Shown piece after piece: positions 53,157-62,394 of a stretch of DNA of 64,000 nucleotides. Every line of letters starts with the position of its first letter. Positions within the stretch are counted from its first letter, which is position 1. A model generated the notes under the pieces. It was given only the letters and a program-made list of their open reading frames with translations, searched no databases and was not told where the DNA came from. The position numbers were made by a program, and so were the translations under genes. Source of the stretch: an uncultured Lachnospiraceae bacterium (GTDB lineage: Bacteria; Bacillota; Clostridia; Lachnospirales; Lachnospiraceae); contig CAMUYA010000012.1 of assembly GCA_947164865.1 (NCBI GenBank), forward strand, positions 1 through 64,000, read 5' to 3'.

Positions 53157-53522
53157 CTACTGGCTGTCAAGCACTTCTTTTATGGTTTCAAGCACCCTGT
53201 CAGAATCAAAAGGCTTTGTGAGGAAATCTTCCGCACCGCGCTTAAGCGCTTCAACCATCTTCTCCCTCTGACCCGCAGCGGTGATCATTATAACCTTGGC
53301 ATTCTCATCCTCATGTCTGATAAGGCTGAGGCTCTCAATGCCGTCCATCTTGGGCATTGTTATGTCCATGGTGACAAGATCGGGGCGAAGCTCTTTATAC
53401 ATCTTGAATGCTTCCTCGCCGTTAAGTGCTTCACCTACTATTGTATATCCGTTATCCTCAAGGAGCTCCCTGAGCACCTTTCTGGATGTCTTTGAATCAT
53501 CTACTATCAATATCCCTGCCAT
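53157..53522 (-). CDS. CheY-like response regulator
   Basis: 121-residue single receiver domain. Acidic pocket DDS at residues 8-10, phosphoacceptor aspartate in LVTMDITMPKMDG, conserved threonine in MITAAGQ and lysine in TKPFDSDR. No output domain. It is followed upstream (16 nt) by a CheX-like phosphatase gene and then by a REC-HPt protein, so the three make a small phosphorelay. No methyl-accepting receptor or CheA is nearby; the sensor kinase must lie elsewhere. Confidence 0.93.
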   Translation of the reverse strand: MAGILIVDDSKTSRKVLRELLEDNGYTIVGEALNGEEAFKMYKELRPDLVTMDITMPKMDGIESLSLIRHEDENAKVIMITAAGQREKMVEALKRGAEDFLTKPFDSDRVLETIKEVLDSQ

Positions 53523-53538
53523 ATGTGTGCTCCTCCTT

Positions 53539-54012
53539 TTAGCTCAACACGCCGATCAGAAAGTCCACTTTCTTCTCACCCGATCTGATCTCCGCACTGC
53601 AGAGCTGTTTGGGTTTGTAAGAAACATCAACATTTCCGTAATCCGGGGGTAACAATTCACATTGCGTCCCGTTCATGCTAAGATCAGCAGCGTATGAACC
53701 ACTGATATAGTTGAGAAGCTCGCCCGCGGCATCAAGCGCATCCTCTTCGTCGATAGCTCTGAAATTCTCGCCCGCAAAATTGCCCGCCGCAAAGAGCAGA
53801 CCACCGTTCTTTTCAAGAAGTGCACAGAGAATCTTCTTTTCTCCCTCTATGATCTGATTGGCTCCGTAACTGACCGGGAAAGTGTTGACAAGTTTAATAT
53901 CCCCGACCTTGGCTGCCTCCCCGAGATACGGCTTAAGCGTTTTTACCGCTCCTTCAAGGATCTGCGCGTACCCCTCCATGCCTTTCGGCATCTGATACAA
54001 TACATTGCTCAT
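53539..54012 (-). CDS. CheX-like chemotaxis phosphatase
   Basis: 157 residues with the CheC/CheX/FliY fold: the helix DAAGELLNYISGSYAADLS contains the E-x-x-N dephosphorylation motif and is preceded by EEDAL. Only one such helix is visible, as in CheX. It should speed removal of phosphate from a CheY-type protein, most simply the one encoded 16 nt downstream. It lies between the REC-HPt and CheY genes in one operon. Confidence 0.8.
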   Translation of the reverse strand: MSNVLYQMPKGMEGYAQILEGAVKTLKPYLGEAAKVGDIKLVNTFPVSYGANQIIEGEKKILCALLEKNGGLLFAAGNFAGENFRAIDEEDALDAAGELLNYISGSYAADLSMNGTQCELLPPDYGNVDVSYKPKQLCSAEIRSGEKKVDFLIGVLS

Positions 54013-54032
54013 TTTCGGTCACCCCCTGACCA

Positions 54033-55127
54033 CTATATTTTTTCTGCTTCCGCCTTAAGCTTTACAGCAGCGGAATTGATCGCTACTATATCCAGAGCCG
54101 CTACTGCCCCAAGTAGCGTCTGAACATCTTCTTTTCCGTCCCAGGGAAGGCTCGTACCCATTATCGCCTTTGCCTCCGGGTCCATTGTATCTACGTCGAG
54201 CATTTCAGAAGCATCCATAAGCTTGTCGAGATGCCCGATAAATACCTCCTTGTCAAATTCTGCCCCGCCCTGCTCATTTTCCTTTTCAAACAGCGGTGCC
54301 AGCTTTTCTTCATATGAATTCCAGTTCCTGATAAACACATCATGAAGTGCCCTGATGGTTTCAAGATCCCCTGCCGATGCCGCCTTTTCAAGAAGAAATG
54401 CAAGCCCGGAAAGCGGAATGATCCCAACCAGCGTAGCAGAGCTCTTCATACTGTGCACGAGTACCCTGTATTCGGACATCACATAATCTTCCGGCGACGC
54501 GGTGTTCATGTACTTGAACTCTTCGTAGAAAGCCTGCAGCCTGCCCGAATCGCGCCGTATCATCAGCCTGAAATTGTTTATCGTTTCAAGCATGGTGTCT
54601 TTATCGGTAAAGTGGATCTTGGCAAAATCCCAGTCAAGCCCCTCTATGGAGTGATCCTCGGGATTAAATCCCCCCTCCTTTTTCTGCTCCATGCTGTATC
54701 TTTCCACCAGATCTTCCGGAAGGAAATCCGCAAGCACCTGCTCCAGATGTGCAGGTTTTACCGGCTTTTTAAGAAAGCAGGAAAAGCCTTCCTTTGTGTA
54801 AAGCTCCCTGGCATCTGTATCCGGATTTGCCGTAAGTGCTATAACCGGAGCTGTCCTGTTTGGGCCATCCTGTGCGCGTATCTTCCTGAACGCCTCGATC
54901 CCGTCCATGCCCGGCATCATATGATCCATAAGGATCACATCAAACTTTTCGCTTCCGGTCCTTGAAAGAGCCTCCTGACCGCTGAAAGCTTCCGCAACTT
55001 CTATCCCCGTCTTTTTCAGAAGCGATTTAACAAGCTTGCAGTTCATGCTGTTGTCATCGACTACAAGGATCCTGGCTCCCGGCGCATATAGTCCTGATTC
55101 TGTTTTTGCGGAATTGATCCCGTCCAT
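54033..55127 (-). CDS. Receiver-HPt phosphorelay protein
   Basis: 364 residues. An N-terminal receiver domain (about 17-140; LVVDDNSMNCKLV, VILMDHMMPGMDG with the phosphoacceptor aspartate, LTANPD, KKPVKPAHL) is linked to a histidine phosphotransfer domain (about 175-275) carrying YRVLVHSMKSSATLVGI, the phosphorylatable histidine with the HxxKS pattern. The C-terminal 80 residues (about 285-364) look like a further helical bundle without recognised motif. It has no DNA-binding or kinase domain, so it relays phosphate between an unlinked hybrid kinase and probably the CheY downstream. Confidence 0.88.
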   Translation of the reverse strand: MDGINSAKTESGLYAPGARILVVDDNSMNCKLVKSLLKKTGIEVAEAFSGQEALSRTGSEKFDVILMDHMMPGMDGIEAFRKIRAQDGPNRTAPVIALTANPDTDARELYTKEGFSCFLKKPVKPAHLEQVLADFLPEDLVERYSMEQKKEGGFNPEDHSIEGLDWDFAKIHFTDKDTMLETINNFRLMIRRDSGRLQAFYEEFKYMNTASPEDYVMSEYRVLVHSMKSSATLVGIIPLSGLAFLLEKAASAGDLETIRALHDVFIRNWNSYEEKLAPLFEKENEQGGAEFDKEVFIGHLDKLMDASEMLDVDTMDPEAKAIMGTSLPWDGKEDVQTLLGAVAALDIVAINSAAVKLKAEAEKI

Positions 55128-55195
55128 TGATAATCTCCTGCATAAAGCCGCGATCTGCAGCTATTACTGTGGCCTTTTATTTCCGGACATCCTTA

Positions 55196-56134
55196 TCATT
55201 CTCCGAAGAATGATAAAACTTCCTGCATCAGTTCTTCGTTAAGGCCATATTTTCCGTTTTCGTCAAACATGATATCGGTATGGCCGCATTTTCCTTCTTC
55301 CGTCTTTAAAATAAAGCTTACACCGCTTCTTGTGATCGCTTCCCTATGGGAATAGACCGAGTACTTATCCGCGGGTGATCTTTTATCTTCGGATCCCTGC
55401 ACGATAAGAACCGGTGTATCCTCCGACCCTATAATCCTATCCGCTCTCTGAAGTGTGAGATCCTTTCCGAAGAGCATCATCTGATAAAGCATCAGATTGA
55501 GGTAATTGGCGTAAGCCACCTTCCCCACATAAGTGGAGGAAAGCCCCATTACGGCTTCCATCGCACTGTTAAGCCCCGAAACAGAGCATACGGCTTTGAT
55601 GTTTCTGCCCTCTTCGTCCGCACAGCATACCGAATATCCGCCTCTGCTGTGACCGAAAAGATAAATATCCTCTTCCGGGTAGTGTTCACTTACATAATCA
55701 AGACAAACATCAAGATCTACAGATTCCTGTGAGAACCCTTTCTGTGACTTTCCGCTGCTTCCGTCACATCCGTAGGGATCAAAGGCAAAAACATCATATC
55801 CTTCGTCATTAAAATACGCTGACATGGGTATGTACATATCCGCCCCGGAATTAAGGCCGGGAGCGATTAGGATAAGACCTTTTTCCTCCGGCACATCATA
55901 AAAATATGCCCTGATAGTCTCGTTTCCCTCGGCGATATCTATTGTCTCTCTTGACTCGGTGATCTCTTTAAAATCTTCTTTGTTAAAATCGTAGCTTTCT
56001 TTGTCGCTCCTGCCGAATATCATGTCATATATCGGTTTGGTAGCTATGGCATTTGAAACAAGCAAAAATGCCACAATAATGATTATTATCCTAAGGGCCT
56101 TTTTCCCCTTACTCTTTTCTGACTGTTTTTTCAT
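55196..56134 (-). CDS. Membrane-anchored alpha/beta hydrolase
   Basis: 312 residues. A cytosolic Lys-rich start and one membrane helix (about 13-32) put the catalytic domain outside. Nucleophile GHSRGGYSV at about 165, aspartate in VQGSEDKRSP at about 245 and histidine in GKCGHTDIMFD at about 285; oxyanion region APGLNSGADMY. Similar to BAAT/acyl-CoA thioester hydrolase-like or serine aminopeptidase S33 members; function unknown. Upstream is the zinc-ribbon membrane gene at 28 nt distance, so co-expression is likely. Confidence 0.82.
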   Translation of the reverse strand: MKKQSEKSKGKKALRIIIIIVAFLLVSNAIATKPIYDMIFGRSDKESYDFNKEDFKEITESRETIDIAEGNETIRAYFYDVPEEKGLILIAPGLNSGADMYIPMSAYFNDEGYDVFAFDPYGCDGSSGKSQKGFSQESVDLDVCLDYVSEHYPEEDIYLFGHSRGGYSVCCADEEGRNIKAVCSVSGLNSAMEAVMGLSSTYVGKVAYANYLNLMLYQMMLFGKDLTLQRADRIIGSEDTPVLIVQGSEDKRSPADKYSVYSHREAITRSGVSFILKTEEGKCGHTDIMFDENGKYGLNEELMQEVLSFFGE

Positions 56135-56162
56135 TACCTGTTACAGATACAACTTCCCCTCA

Positions 56163-56948
56163 TTATAAAAATTCTTCTATCATTCCCGCGATCACACCGA
56201 TATTCACGAAAACAGATATTACCGAGAACACGATTCCCACTATAAGCCCTGCCTTACCGAGATTCTTTCCGGTCCTGACTTTGTCGGGAAGAGAACCGTA
56301 TGTCCTGAGTATCTTGGCCGCCTGTGAAAGCGCGATCGCTCCGCACACGATTCCTCCTACAGAGAAGAAGAAACTGATCGCCAGACACAGCGCCACTATA
56401 CCGAGAATAAGCACTGTCTTTGCCCCCGGAATATCCGCCGCAGGTGCGGGTGACACAAAAAAGGGCGCCTGCTGGTTATAGACAGGAGGCTGATATGCGG
56501 TCTGCCCCTGCATGCCGGGCTGTGCATATATGGGCTGCGCGTTGGGTATGGGCTGGCCGTTTGCATCCAGCGGAATATACATCGTCTGAACCTGCTGCGC
56601 CTGTACTTCAGATTGCGCGTAAACCGGCTGTGCCTGCGTATCGGGCTCTGCGTACACCTGCTGCGTATACACAGGCTGCTCTTGCTGTATAGGAGCAGCT
56701 GTAGGGATCTGTATTTCCGGGATCGGATCTACAGTAGGGATCGATGTTTCCTGAATTGGAGCTGCTGTAGGGATCGGCGTTTCCTGAATCGGCGCTGCCG
56801 TAGGGATCGGCGTTTCCTGAGGCTGAGGAGCCGCAGGTGCCTCGGGCTGCATTTCCGCTGCAGCATTCATAGCTGCCACTGATGTGCCGCAGGCAAAGCA
56901 AAATTTATCACCGGGTTTAAGCTCGGTTCCACAAACAGAACATACCAT
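56163..56948 (-). CDS. Zinc-ribbon, Pro/Gln-rich DUF4190 membrane protein
   Basis: About 261 residues. The N-terminus has a zinc ribbon (MVCSVCGTELKPGDKFCFACG, four cysteines; shown in two CxxC knuckles). A long disordered Pro/Gln/Ala region (about 30-165) includes repeats such as IPTAAPIQET (four variants) and QPVYAQ units. Two membrane helices (about 180-210 and 230-255, with the GIVCGAIAL motif between them) match DUF4190. Such proteins are common in Firmicutes; their function is unknown. GGGAGGTTTT precedes the ATG. Confidence 0.8.
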   Translation of the reverse strand: MVCSVCGTELKPGDKFCFACGTSVAAMNAAAEMQPEAPAAPQPQETPIPTAAPIQETPIPTAAPIQETSIPTVDPIPEIQIPTAAPIQQEQPVYTQQVYAEPDTQAQPVYAQSEVQAQQVQTMYIPLDANGQPIPNAQPIYAQPGMQGQTAYQPPVYNQQAPFFVSPAPAADIPGAKTVLILGIVALCLAISFFFSVGGIVCGAIALSQAAKILRTYGSLPDKVRTGKNLGKAGLIVGIVFSVISVFVNIGVIAGMIEEFL

Positions 56949-57124
56949 TTTAAAACCTCCCATTTACAGTCGTTTTGACTATAATCTCCTTGGTATCGCG
57001 AGTTGAATATCGAACTCCGTAAATTTGACCAAAAATTCAAAAAACTTAACAAATTTATTATATAATATTTTTCACGAACTTGCAAAAAAACTTTTCCGCT
57101 GCAAAAGCTTCAGGTTATCTGCCT

Positions 57125-57955
57125 TTAGCTTTGTTTTGCATTCTTTTTCTTTTTTATATTGACACTTACCACGATAAGTATCACCGCTGTAACAACGACC
57201 ACCGCTGCGACTGCGATACCGATGACGAGAGCAACACTAAAGCCCGGTCCGGGTATGGGTTCTACGATTATCTCCGGCGGTGCGATCTCTCCGATATCTC
57301 CCGAAAAATTCTGCCCCTTCGGATACAATTCGTCAAAGGTTGCATCCGGTGCATCAATGCACACCCATCCATCGGAAATATAATAATATGATACATATCC
57401 CCATTTGTGTCCCTCGGGGTCGGTAAAGCACATGGTGTAATACGGATTGTCCGATTCCTTGTTGATCCTGTATCCTTCCTCTGCGCCCGGATATTCATAA
57501 AAATAGAGATCTTTATCATCAGGGATCTTTGAAATATCAGCTTCTCCGCTCTCCTGCTTTATCTCACCCGAATACTGTCTGTAAAACGCCTCACCGTCAT
57601 AGACTTCTGCGAGATAATCCATGGGAGCCCATCCGTATTCATACAAAAGTCCCCACTCACGGCCCGCGGGATCCGTGTAGCTGTGTGAAATGCCGATGCG
57701 CTCACCTTTTTCCCTAGTGGCGATAACTTCGGTCGAATCGGGTGCCTTGTACACTTTCAGGGGTTCTCCCTCGGGAGGATTTGCCTCAAAGTTTCTTTCC
57801 ACAACGCTGCACTGCGACGAATGTTGTCCGTAAAAATCGTCCTCCGGCTCCCAGATCACATCGGCATATGCCCTCGAAGATGCGAATAACAGGCATATGG
57901 TCAGGATCGTGCATGTAACCGTCGTGATAAATACATTCTTCATTTTTCTGCTCAT
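57125..57955 (-). CDS. Exported SH3-like membrane protein
   Basis: 276 residues. Signal peptide (about 7-31, ending SSRAYA), an extracellular part with two SH3-like blocks (about 50-110: PLKVYKAPDSTEVIATREKG then EWGLLYEYGWAPMDYL; 145-205: DLYFYEYPGAEEGYRI then KWGYVSYYYISDGWVC), and a C-terminal membrane helix (about 238-265) with a Lys-rich cytosolic tail. It may bind cell-wall or surface polymer. It is the last gene of a three-gene unit with two polytopic membrane proteins; AAGGAGAG precedes the ATG. Confidence 0.75.
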   Translation of the reverse strand: MSRKMKNVFITTVTCTILTICLLFASSRAYADVIWEPEDDFYGQHSSQCSVVERNFEANPPEGEPLKVYKAPDSTEVIATREKGERIGISHSYTDPAGREWGLLYEYGWAPMDYLAEVYDGEAFYRQYSGEIKQESGEADISKIPDDKDLYFYEYPGAEEGYRINKESDNPYYTMCFTDPEGHKWGYVSYYYISDGWVCIDAPDATFDELYPKGQNFSGDIGEIAPPEIIVEPIPGPGFSVALVIGIAVAAVVVVTAVILIVVSVNIKKKKNAKQS

Positions 57956-57974
57956 AAACTCTCTCCTTCACTTT

Positions 57975-58313
57975 TTATGGTATCAGCAGATCTATAACGA
58001 TCCCTGCCGTATATGAAAAGCCGTTAAGGATCAGGGCTGTTAAAAACGGTCTGCGGATTGAAAATATCTCATTGCGGTCAAGTACATAATAAACCGTTCC
58101 TTCAAATAAGACAACCGCCGCTTCTATGATCAGAACCCATGGCAGTTTTACATTTCCGAAATATGCAATGTACACTGCAACCGGATTTGAAATGATGTTG
58201 ACCAGAATGACCGGAATAAGATCCAGTTTTCTGATCCTCATCAAAAACGCAAGACCGGTTTCAAGTACTAAAGTCAGCCCGAGGGATATTCCAAACATCT
58301 TAACGTAAAACAT
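57975..58313 (-). CDS. Small polytopic membrane protein of unknown function
   Basis: 112 residues with four hydrophobic helices (about 5-25, 30-50, 58-78, 92-111). The phrase ILVNIISNPVAVYIAY is the only distinctive motif. I do not recognise the family. Its ATG overlaps the stop of the upstream transporter gene (TAATG), and it lies 20 nt from the SH3-like gene, so all three are probably translated from one mRNA. Confidence 0.7.
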   Translation of the reverse strand: MFYVKMFGISLGLTLVLETGLAFLMRIRKLDLIPVILVNIISNPVAVYIAYFGNVKLPWVLIIEAAVVLFEGTVYYVLDRNEIFSIRRPFLTALILNGFSYTAGIVIDLLIP

Positions 58314-59374
58314 TATCTCACCCTCTTTGCTTCAGGTATAAGAGCGATCAGCAGAAGAAGCAGCGAAATAATACCCGCCAACACTCCTGTCAGACTGTCT
58401 CCGAAAGGAAGTTGTAACTTCCCGTAAACAGGGAGAAAACCGATAAACAGTCCGAAAGTCAGAAGTCCGAATGAAAAACCCGGAAGAGCCGGCATCTTCT
58501 CTATCAGCAAAAAGAGCGTGATGGGCATCGTCATATTGAAGAAAAACAATGCAAATAACCCGGGTATCTCAAATGCGGAAAATGCAAAACAGATTATGGC
58601 GGGGATCAATGTGATAAGCACGCATTTTAACTGACCGATCCGTGCGGAAAGGATGCCGCTGGCGGCTTTTCCGAGTGCTACCGCAAAGGTGGCTGTCAGT
58701 CCCGCAAGAACACCGTTTTTCCATGGCATCTCCACTCCGAATGCAATGTACGATCTTATTATAACTACCGCAAGACAACATATCAATGTCAAAGGAATTG
58801 CGGAAATTCCGTTTTTTACAGTCTCTTCCTTCCTGTCAGCTTCCCGGAAAAGTTCCTCGTGTCTCTTCTCCCGCAAAAGAATGAATAAACCTGTTAGGAT
58901 CAAAATGATCGCTGCGGTGATCCAAAAGAGTCTGATATAGACGGATATCCCCCTAAAAGATGAGAGGAATCTTCCCGCGAAAAGACCGAGCGCTCCCGGA
59001 GATACAAATATTCCCAGTTCCGCACCTTTCTTATGCTTATCGCGATCATCAAGGATAGTCCTTAATCCGCCGCCCACATGGAACATGGCATTTCCGGTTC
59101 CGAGAACAATGCATCCGGTAAACATTCCGGTAACGGTAAGTATGATCCCGAAGATCGTTATCAGCTGATAAAATATTTTTTTCTTCTGCGGATCAGCTCC
59201 GAACAGTTTTATACAGGTAAGATCTGCCAGTGCGCCGAAGGGCATCTGAAGCGCAAACGCGCAGAAATTATAGAAGAGGTATGCAGAGGCATCATTTGCC
59301 CCGTATACCCCAAACATCATGTATGCACAGATACCGTCAATAATAAAATGTAAAATCGAATTAATGATCAACAT
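58313..59374 (-). CDS. MFS-type transporter (FsR-like)
   Basis: 353 residues with 10-11 hydrophobic segments. GTGNAMFHVGGGLRTILDD resembles the conserved region of the fosmidomycin-resistance (FsR) subgroup of the major facilitator superfamily, followed by ELGIFVSPGALGLFAGRFL. It is shorter than typical MFS proteins (about 400 residues), lacking about one or two helices, so it may be diverged. Substrate is unknown. First gene of the three-gene membrane unit. Confidence 0.65.
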   Translation of the reverse strand: MLIINSILHFIIDGICAYMMFGVYGANDASAYLFYNFCAFALQMPFGALADLTCIKLFGADPQKKKIFYQLITIFGIILTVTGMFTGCIVLGTGNAMFHVGGGLRTILDDRDKHKKGAELGIFVSPGALGLFAGRFLSSFRGISVYIRLFWITAAIILILTGLFILLREKRHEELFREADRKEETVKNGISAIPLTLICCLAVVIIRSYIAFGVEMPWKNGVLAGLTATFAVALGKAASGILSARIGQLKCVLITLIPAIICFAFSAFEIPGLFALFFFNMTMPITLFLLIEKMPALPGFSFGLLTFGLFIGFLPVYGKLQLPFGDSLTGVLAGIISLLLLLIALIPEAKRVR

Positions 59375-59507
59375 GTTGATATCGAATACCTTTATGATAC
59401 AATTGCGATGCTGCCAACACTCTTACAGTATTCCAATCTCTTCCCCCAGTCAAGTAGTGCCAAGGATGAGCTTATATGATCTCCCGAACCTGCAATAAAG
59501 TTTTCCA

Positions 59508-59545
59508 CTAAAAAAGCTGCAGGTTATTTTCCTGCAGCTTTTTTA
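59508..59545 (-). terminator. Terminator of the PHP phosphoesterase gene
   Basis: AAAAAAGCTGCAGG / CCTGCAGCTTTTTT, a 14-bp stem overlapping the last codons (KAAGK*). The loop contains the stop codon; a T-run follows on the minus strand. Confidence 0.85.
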
Positions 59546-60426
59546 AGATCGGTCCATACATTATCGGGTATATAAAGGCTTCCGTAGCCCGTGCCCATAT
59601 CAAGGCCGGGCTTGTTTTCTCCGTGGAAATCACTTCCTCCGCTTATCGCCAGGCCATGCTTTGATGCCAGCGAGCGAATATATCTCTCATCGGAAAGAGT
59701 GTGAGTACAGTAAAGAGCTTCGATCCCTATGAGTCCGACTTCTTTCATTTCGCATATCAGCCTTTCAAGCTCATCATTTTCAAACTCATAGCTGACAGGA
59801 TGGGCCAGCACCGGTATTCCGTCCGCCGAAAGAGCCATCTCCACCGCCTGTACGGGGGTGATCTTTTCTCTCGGAACATATCCGGGACATCCGGGGCTTA
59901 AGTATCTGTCGAAGGCCTCTTTTGTTGTCTTAACATATCCGTATTCGATCAGGTATTTTGCAAAATGAGCCCTGGTAAGCACGCAGTCGGGGAACATTTC
60001 AAGCATTCCCGCATAGGTTATTCCTATTCCCAGAGAAGCCAGCTTTTGGCACATCTTCTCATTCCTTCCGTCGCGCGAATCTATGAAATCCTTCAGCTTC
60101 GAGAGAAATGAAGGCTTTTTATGATCGATGGAAAGAGCCACCACGTGTACGTCCCGTCCGCCCCACTCCGTTGAGAATTCAATCCCCGGGATCACTTCGG
60201 GAACAACAGGGGAATCACTCCCTTCCGCCGAGGCGGCTGTTTTGGGAAAAGGCACAGCCCCGCTTTTCATGCTCGACGCATAAGCCAGAGCCTCGTCGAT
60301 TCCGTCAATCGTATCATGGTCGGTCAGGGCAAATGCCGACAGCCCTTTTTCCATTGCATGAACCACCAGTTCGGAGGGTGTCAGCGTGCCATCGGATTTG
60401 GTTGAATGATTATGAAGATCGATCAT
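59524..60426 (-). CDS. PHP-domain nucleoside phosphatase (YciV/TrpH-like)
   Basis: 300 residues. N-terminal PHP motif DLHNHSTKSDGTLTP, FALTDHDTIDGIDEA, IPGIEFSTEW and later VLAHPVSYE and GGSDFHGENKPG match the COG0613 family (3',5'-nucleoside bisphosphate phosphatase or RNase AM). Compared with the family it has an extra loop of about 25 residues after LAYASSMK. Probably removes phosphates from nucleotide or RNA ends. It lies 25 nt downstream of the ABC-F gene and is possibly co-transcribed with it. Confidence 0.88.
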   Translation of the reverse strand: MIDLHNHSTKSDGTLTPSELVVHAMEKGLSAFALTDHDTIDGIDEALAYASSMKSGAVPFPKTAASAEGSDSPVVPEVIPGIEFSTEWGGRDVHVVALSIDHKKPSFLSKLKDFIDSRDGRNEKMCQKLASLGIGITYAGMLEMFPDCVLTRAHFAKYLIEYGYVKTTKEAFDRYLSPGCPGYVPREKITPVQAVEMALSADGIPVLAHPVSYEFENDELERLICEMKEVGLIGIEALYCTHTLSDERYIRSLASKHGLAISGGSDFHGENKPGLDMGTGYGSLYIPDNVWTDLKKAAGK

Positions 60427-60451
60427 CCTTATTGCTCCTTATCAGTACTTC

Positions 60452-62089
60452 TCAGTTCTCATCTTCTTCAATGTTGGCAGTAAATACCATACGCTTTCTT
60501 GCCATCTCATCGCTGGCGAGATACTCGTCATAAGTAGTGATCTTGTCGATCATCTGACCTCCGGGAAGGATCTCGATTATGCGGTTTGCGGTGGTCTCCA
60601 CAAACTGGTGATCACGACAGGCAAAAAGTGCCACGCCGGGGAACTTGATCAGGCCATTGTTAAGAGCGGTGATGGATTCCATGTCGAGATGGTTGGTGGG
60701 CTCATCGAGGATGAGGCAGTTAGCCTGCTGGATCATCATCTTTGAAAGAAGACAGCGCACCTTTTCTCCTCCCGAAAGAACCTTGACCTTTTTCACTCCG
60801 TCCTCACCCGGGAAGAGCATACGGCCGAGGAATCCGCGGACATATGTAACATCCTTGACGGGTGAATAACCGGTGAGCCACTCGGTTATGTTCATATCGT
60901 TATCGAATTCAGCGGTGTAATCCTTGGGGAAATATGCCTGTGAGGTGGTAACACCCCATTTATATGTTCCCTCGTCGGGCTCAAGTTCTCCTGCAAGGAT
61001 CTGGAAGAGAGTAGTTTTTGCAAACTCGTTTCCGCCGACGAATGCTATCTTATCCTCATGTCCCATAACGAATGAGATATTGTCGAGAACCTTTTCTCCG
61101 TTGATAGTCTTGGAGATTCCGTCAACCATAAGCACTTCATTACCGATCTCACGCTCGGGCTTAAAGTCGATGTAAGGATACTTTCTGCTTGAAGGGCGCA
61201 TTTCATCGAGCTGGATCTTTTCGAGTGCACGCTTACGCGATGTAGCCTGCTTTGATTTTGAAGCGTTTGCCGAGAAACGTGAGATGAACTCCTGGAGTTC
61301 TTTTATCTGCTCTTCCTTTTTCTTGTTCGCTTCCTTCATCTGACGGATCATCAGCTGGCTGGATTCGTACCAGAAATCGTAGTTACCAGCGTAGAGCTGG
61401 ATCTTTCCGTAGTCGATATCCGCGATATGTGTGCAGACTCTGTTGAGGAAGTATCTGTCGTGGCTGACCACGATAACCGTATTCTCAAAGTCGATAAGGA
61501 AATCCTCAAGCCATCCGATCGCATCAAGATCAAGGTGGTTGGTGGGCTCGTCGAGAAGCAGAATATCGGGGTTACCGAAAAGCGCCTTTGCAAGCAGCAC
61601 TTTAACCTTAAGCGAACCTTCGAGTTCAGACATCTGACTGTAATGATACTCGGTACCTATTCCCAGACCGTTTAAAAGCATTGCGGCATTACTCTCGGCT
61701 TCCCAGCCGTCCATCTCGGCGAATTCTCCCTCGAGCTCGCTTGCACGGATACCGTCTTCCTCTGAAAAATCTTCCTTTGCATAGATTGCATCTTTCTCTT
61801 TCATCACCTGATAGAGACGCTCATTTCCCATGATGACCGTATCCATTACGTTGTATGAATCATATTTGAAGTGATCCTGTTCGAGAACGGAAAGTCTCTG
61901 GCCCGGGGTGATCGCAATCTCGCCGCTCGAAGTATCGAGAGCGCCGGAAAGGATCTTGAGGAAAGTGGATTTCCCCGCTCCGTTGGCACCGATAAGACCA
62001 TAGCAGTTTCCTTCGGTAAACTTAATGTTTACATCTTCAAAAAGGGCCTTTTTGCCCACACGGTATGTTACGTTGTTTGCACTGATCAT
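60452..62089 (-). CDS. ABC-F family ATPase (YkpA/YbiT-like)
   Basis: 545-residue soluble protein with two ABC ATPase domains and no membrane part, so a translation factor rather than a transporter. First Walker A GANGAGKSTFLKIL at about 36, Walker B DILLLDEPTNHLD; the first signature reads ELEGSLKVKV, a divergent form typical of this subgroup; linker region about 250-320 with KQATSRKRALEKI; second Walker A GGNEFAKTTLFQI has NEFAKTT instead of GxxGxGKT, an unusual substitution; second signature LSGGEKVRCLL and Walker B LILDEPTNHLD are normal. AGAGG precedes the ATG. An antibiotic-resistance role is not indicated. Confidence 0.92.
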   Translation of the reverse strand: MISANNVTYRVGKKALFEDVNIKFTEGNCYGLIGANGAGKSTFLKILSGALDTSSGEIAITPGQRLSVLEQDHFKYDSYNVMDTVIMGNERLYQVMKEKDAIYAKEDFSEEDGIRASELEGEFAEMDGWEAESNAAMLLNGLGIGTEYHYSQMSELEGSLKVKVLLAKALFGNPDILLLDEPTNHLDLDAIGWLEDFLIDFENTVIVVSHDRYFLNRVCTHIADIDYGKIQLYAGNYDFWYESSQLMIRQMKEANKKKEEQIKELQEFISRFSANASKSKQATSRKRALEKIQLDEMRPSSRKYPYIDFKPEREIGNEVLMVDGISKTINGEKVLDNISFVMGHEDKIAFVGGNEFAKTTLFQILAGELEPDEGTYKWGVTTSQAYFPKDYTAEFDNDMNITEWLTGYSPVKDVTYVRGFLGRMLFPGEDGVKKVKVLSGGEKVRCLLSKMMIQQANCLILDEPTNHLDMESITALNNGLIKFPGVALFACRDHQFVETTANRIIEILPGGQMIDKITTYDEYLASDEMARKRMVFTANIEEDEN

Positions 62090-62394
62090 TTTTTCAAAAC
62101 CTCTTAAAATATTACTGTAAAAAAACTATAAATCCCTTTGGGGGCATAACAAATTAATTATATATGTTTTATGCCCCTCTTCGCAAGCAAAATCCGTTTT
62201 TATATGCAATAAACAAAAAACACACCATCGAATTGTTGAATATGCTGTATACCATCGAATTGTTGAATATGCCATCTGTACTTTCTCCTCTTTCAGTGGT
62301 ATCATTCAATCATTCTTCCTGCGAGATTACTGTAGGAATAATATTTCTAAGGACTTCGAACATTTGAGGGCGTATCGCCCGCAGTAATCATTTC
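62090..62394. other. Intergenic region with palindrome and direct repeats
   Basis: About 305 nt. Contains an inverted repeat GGGGCATAA / TTATGCCCC (62141-62177) and two 22-bp direct repeats beginning ACCATCGAATTGTTGAATAT at 62224 and 62251 (27-bp period). No promoter stands out with confidence. The region separates the ABC-F gene (minus) from a small plus-strand gene. Confidence 0.65.
62224..62272. repeat. Two 22-bp direct repeats
   Basis: Perfect copies of ACCATCGAATTGTTGAATAT followed by GC, at 62224-62245 and 62251-62272, spaced by CTGTA-type bases. Could be a duplication scar or a regulator site. Confidence 0.85.
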
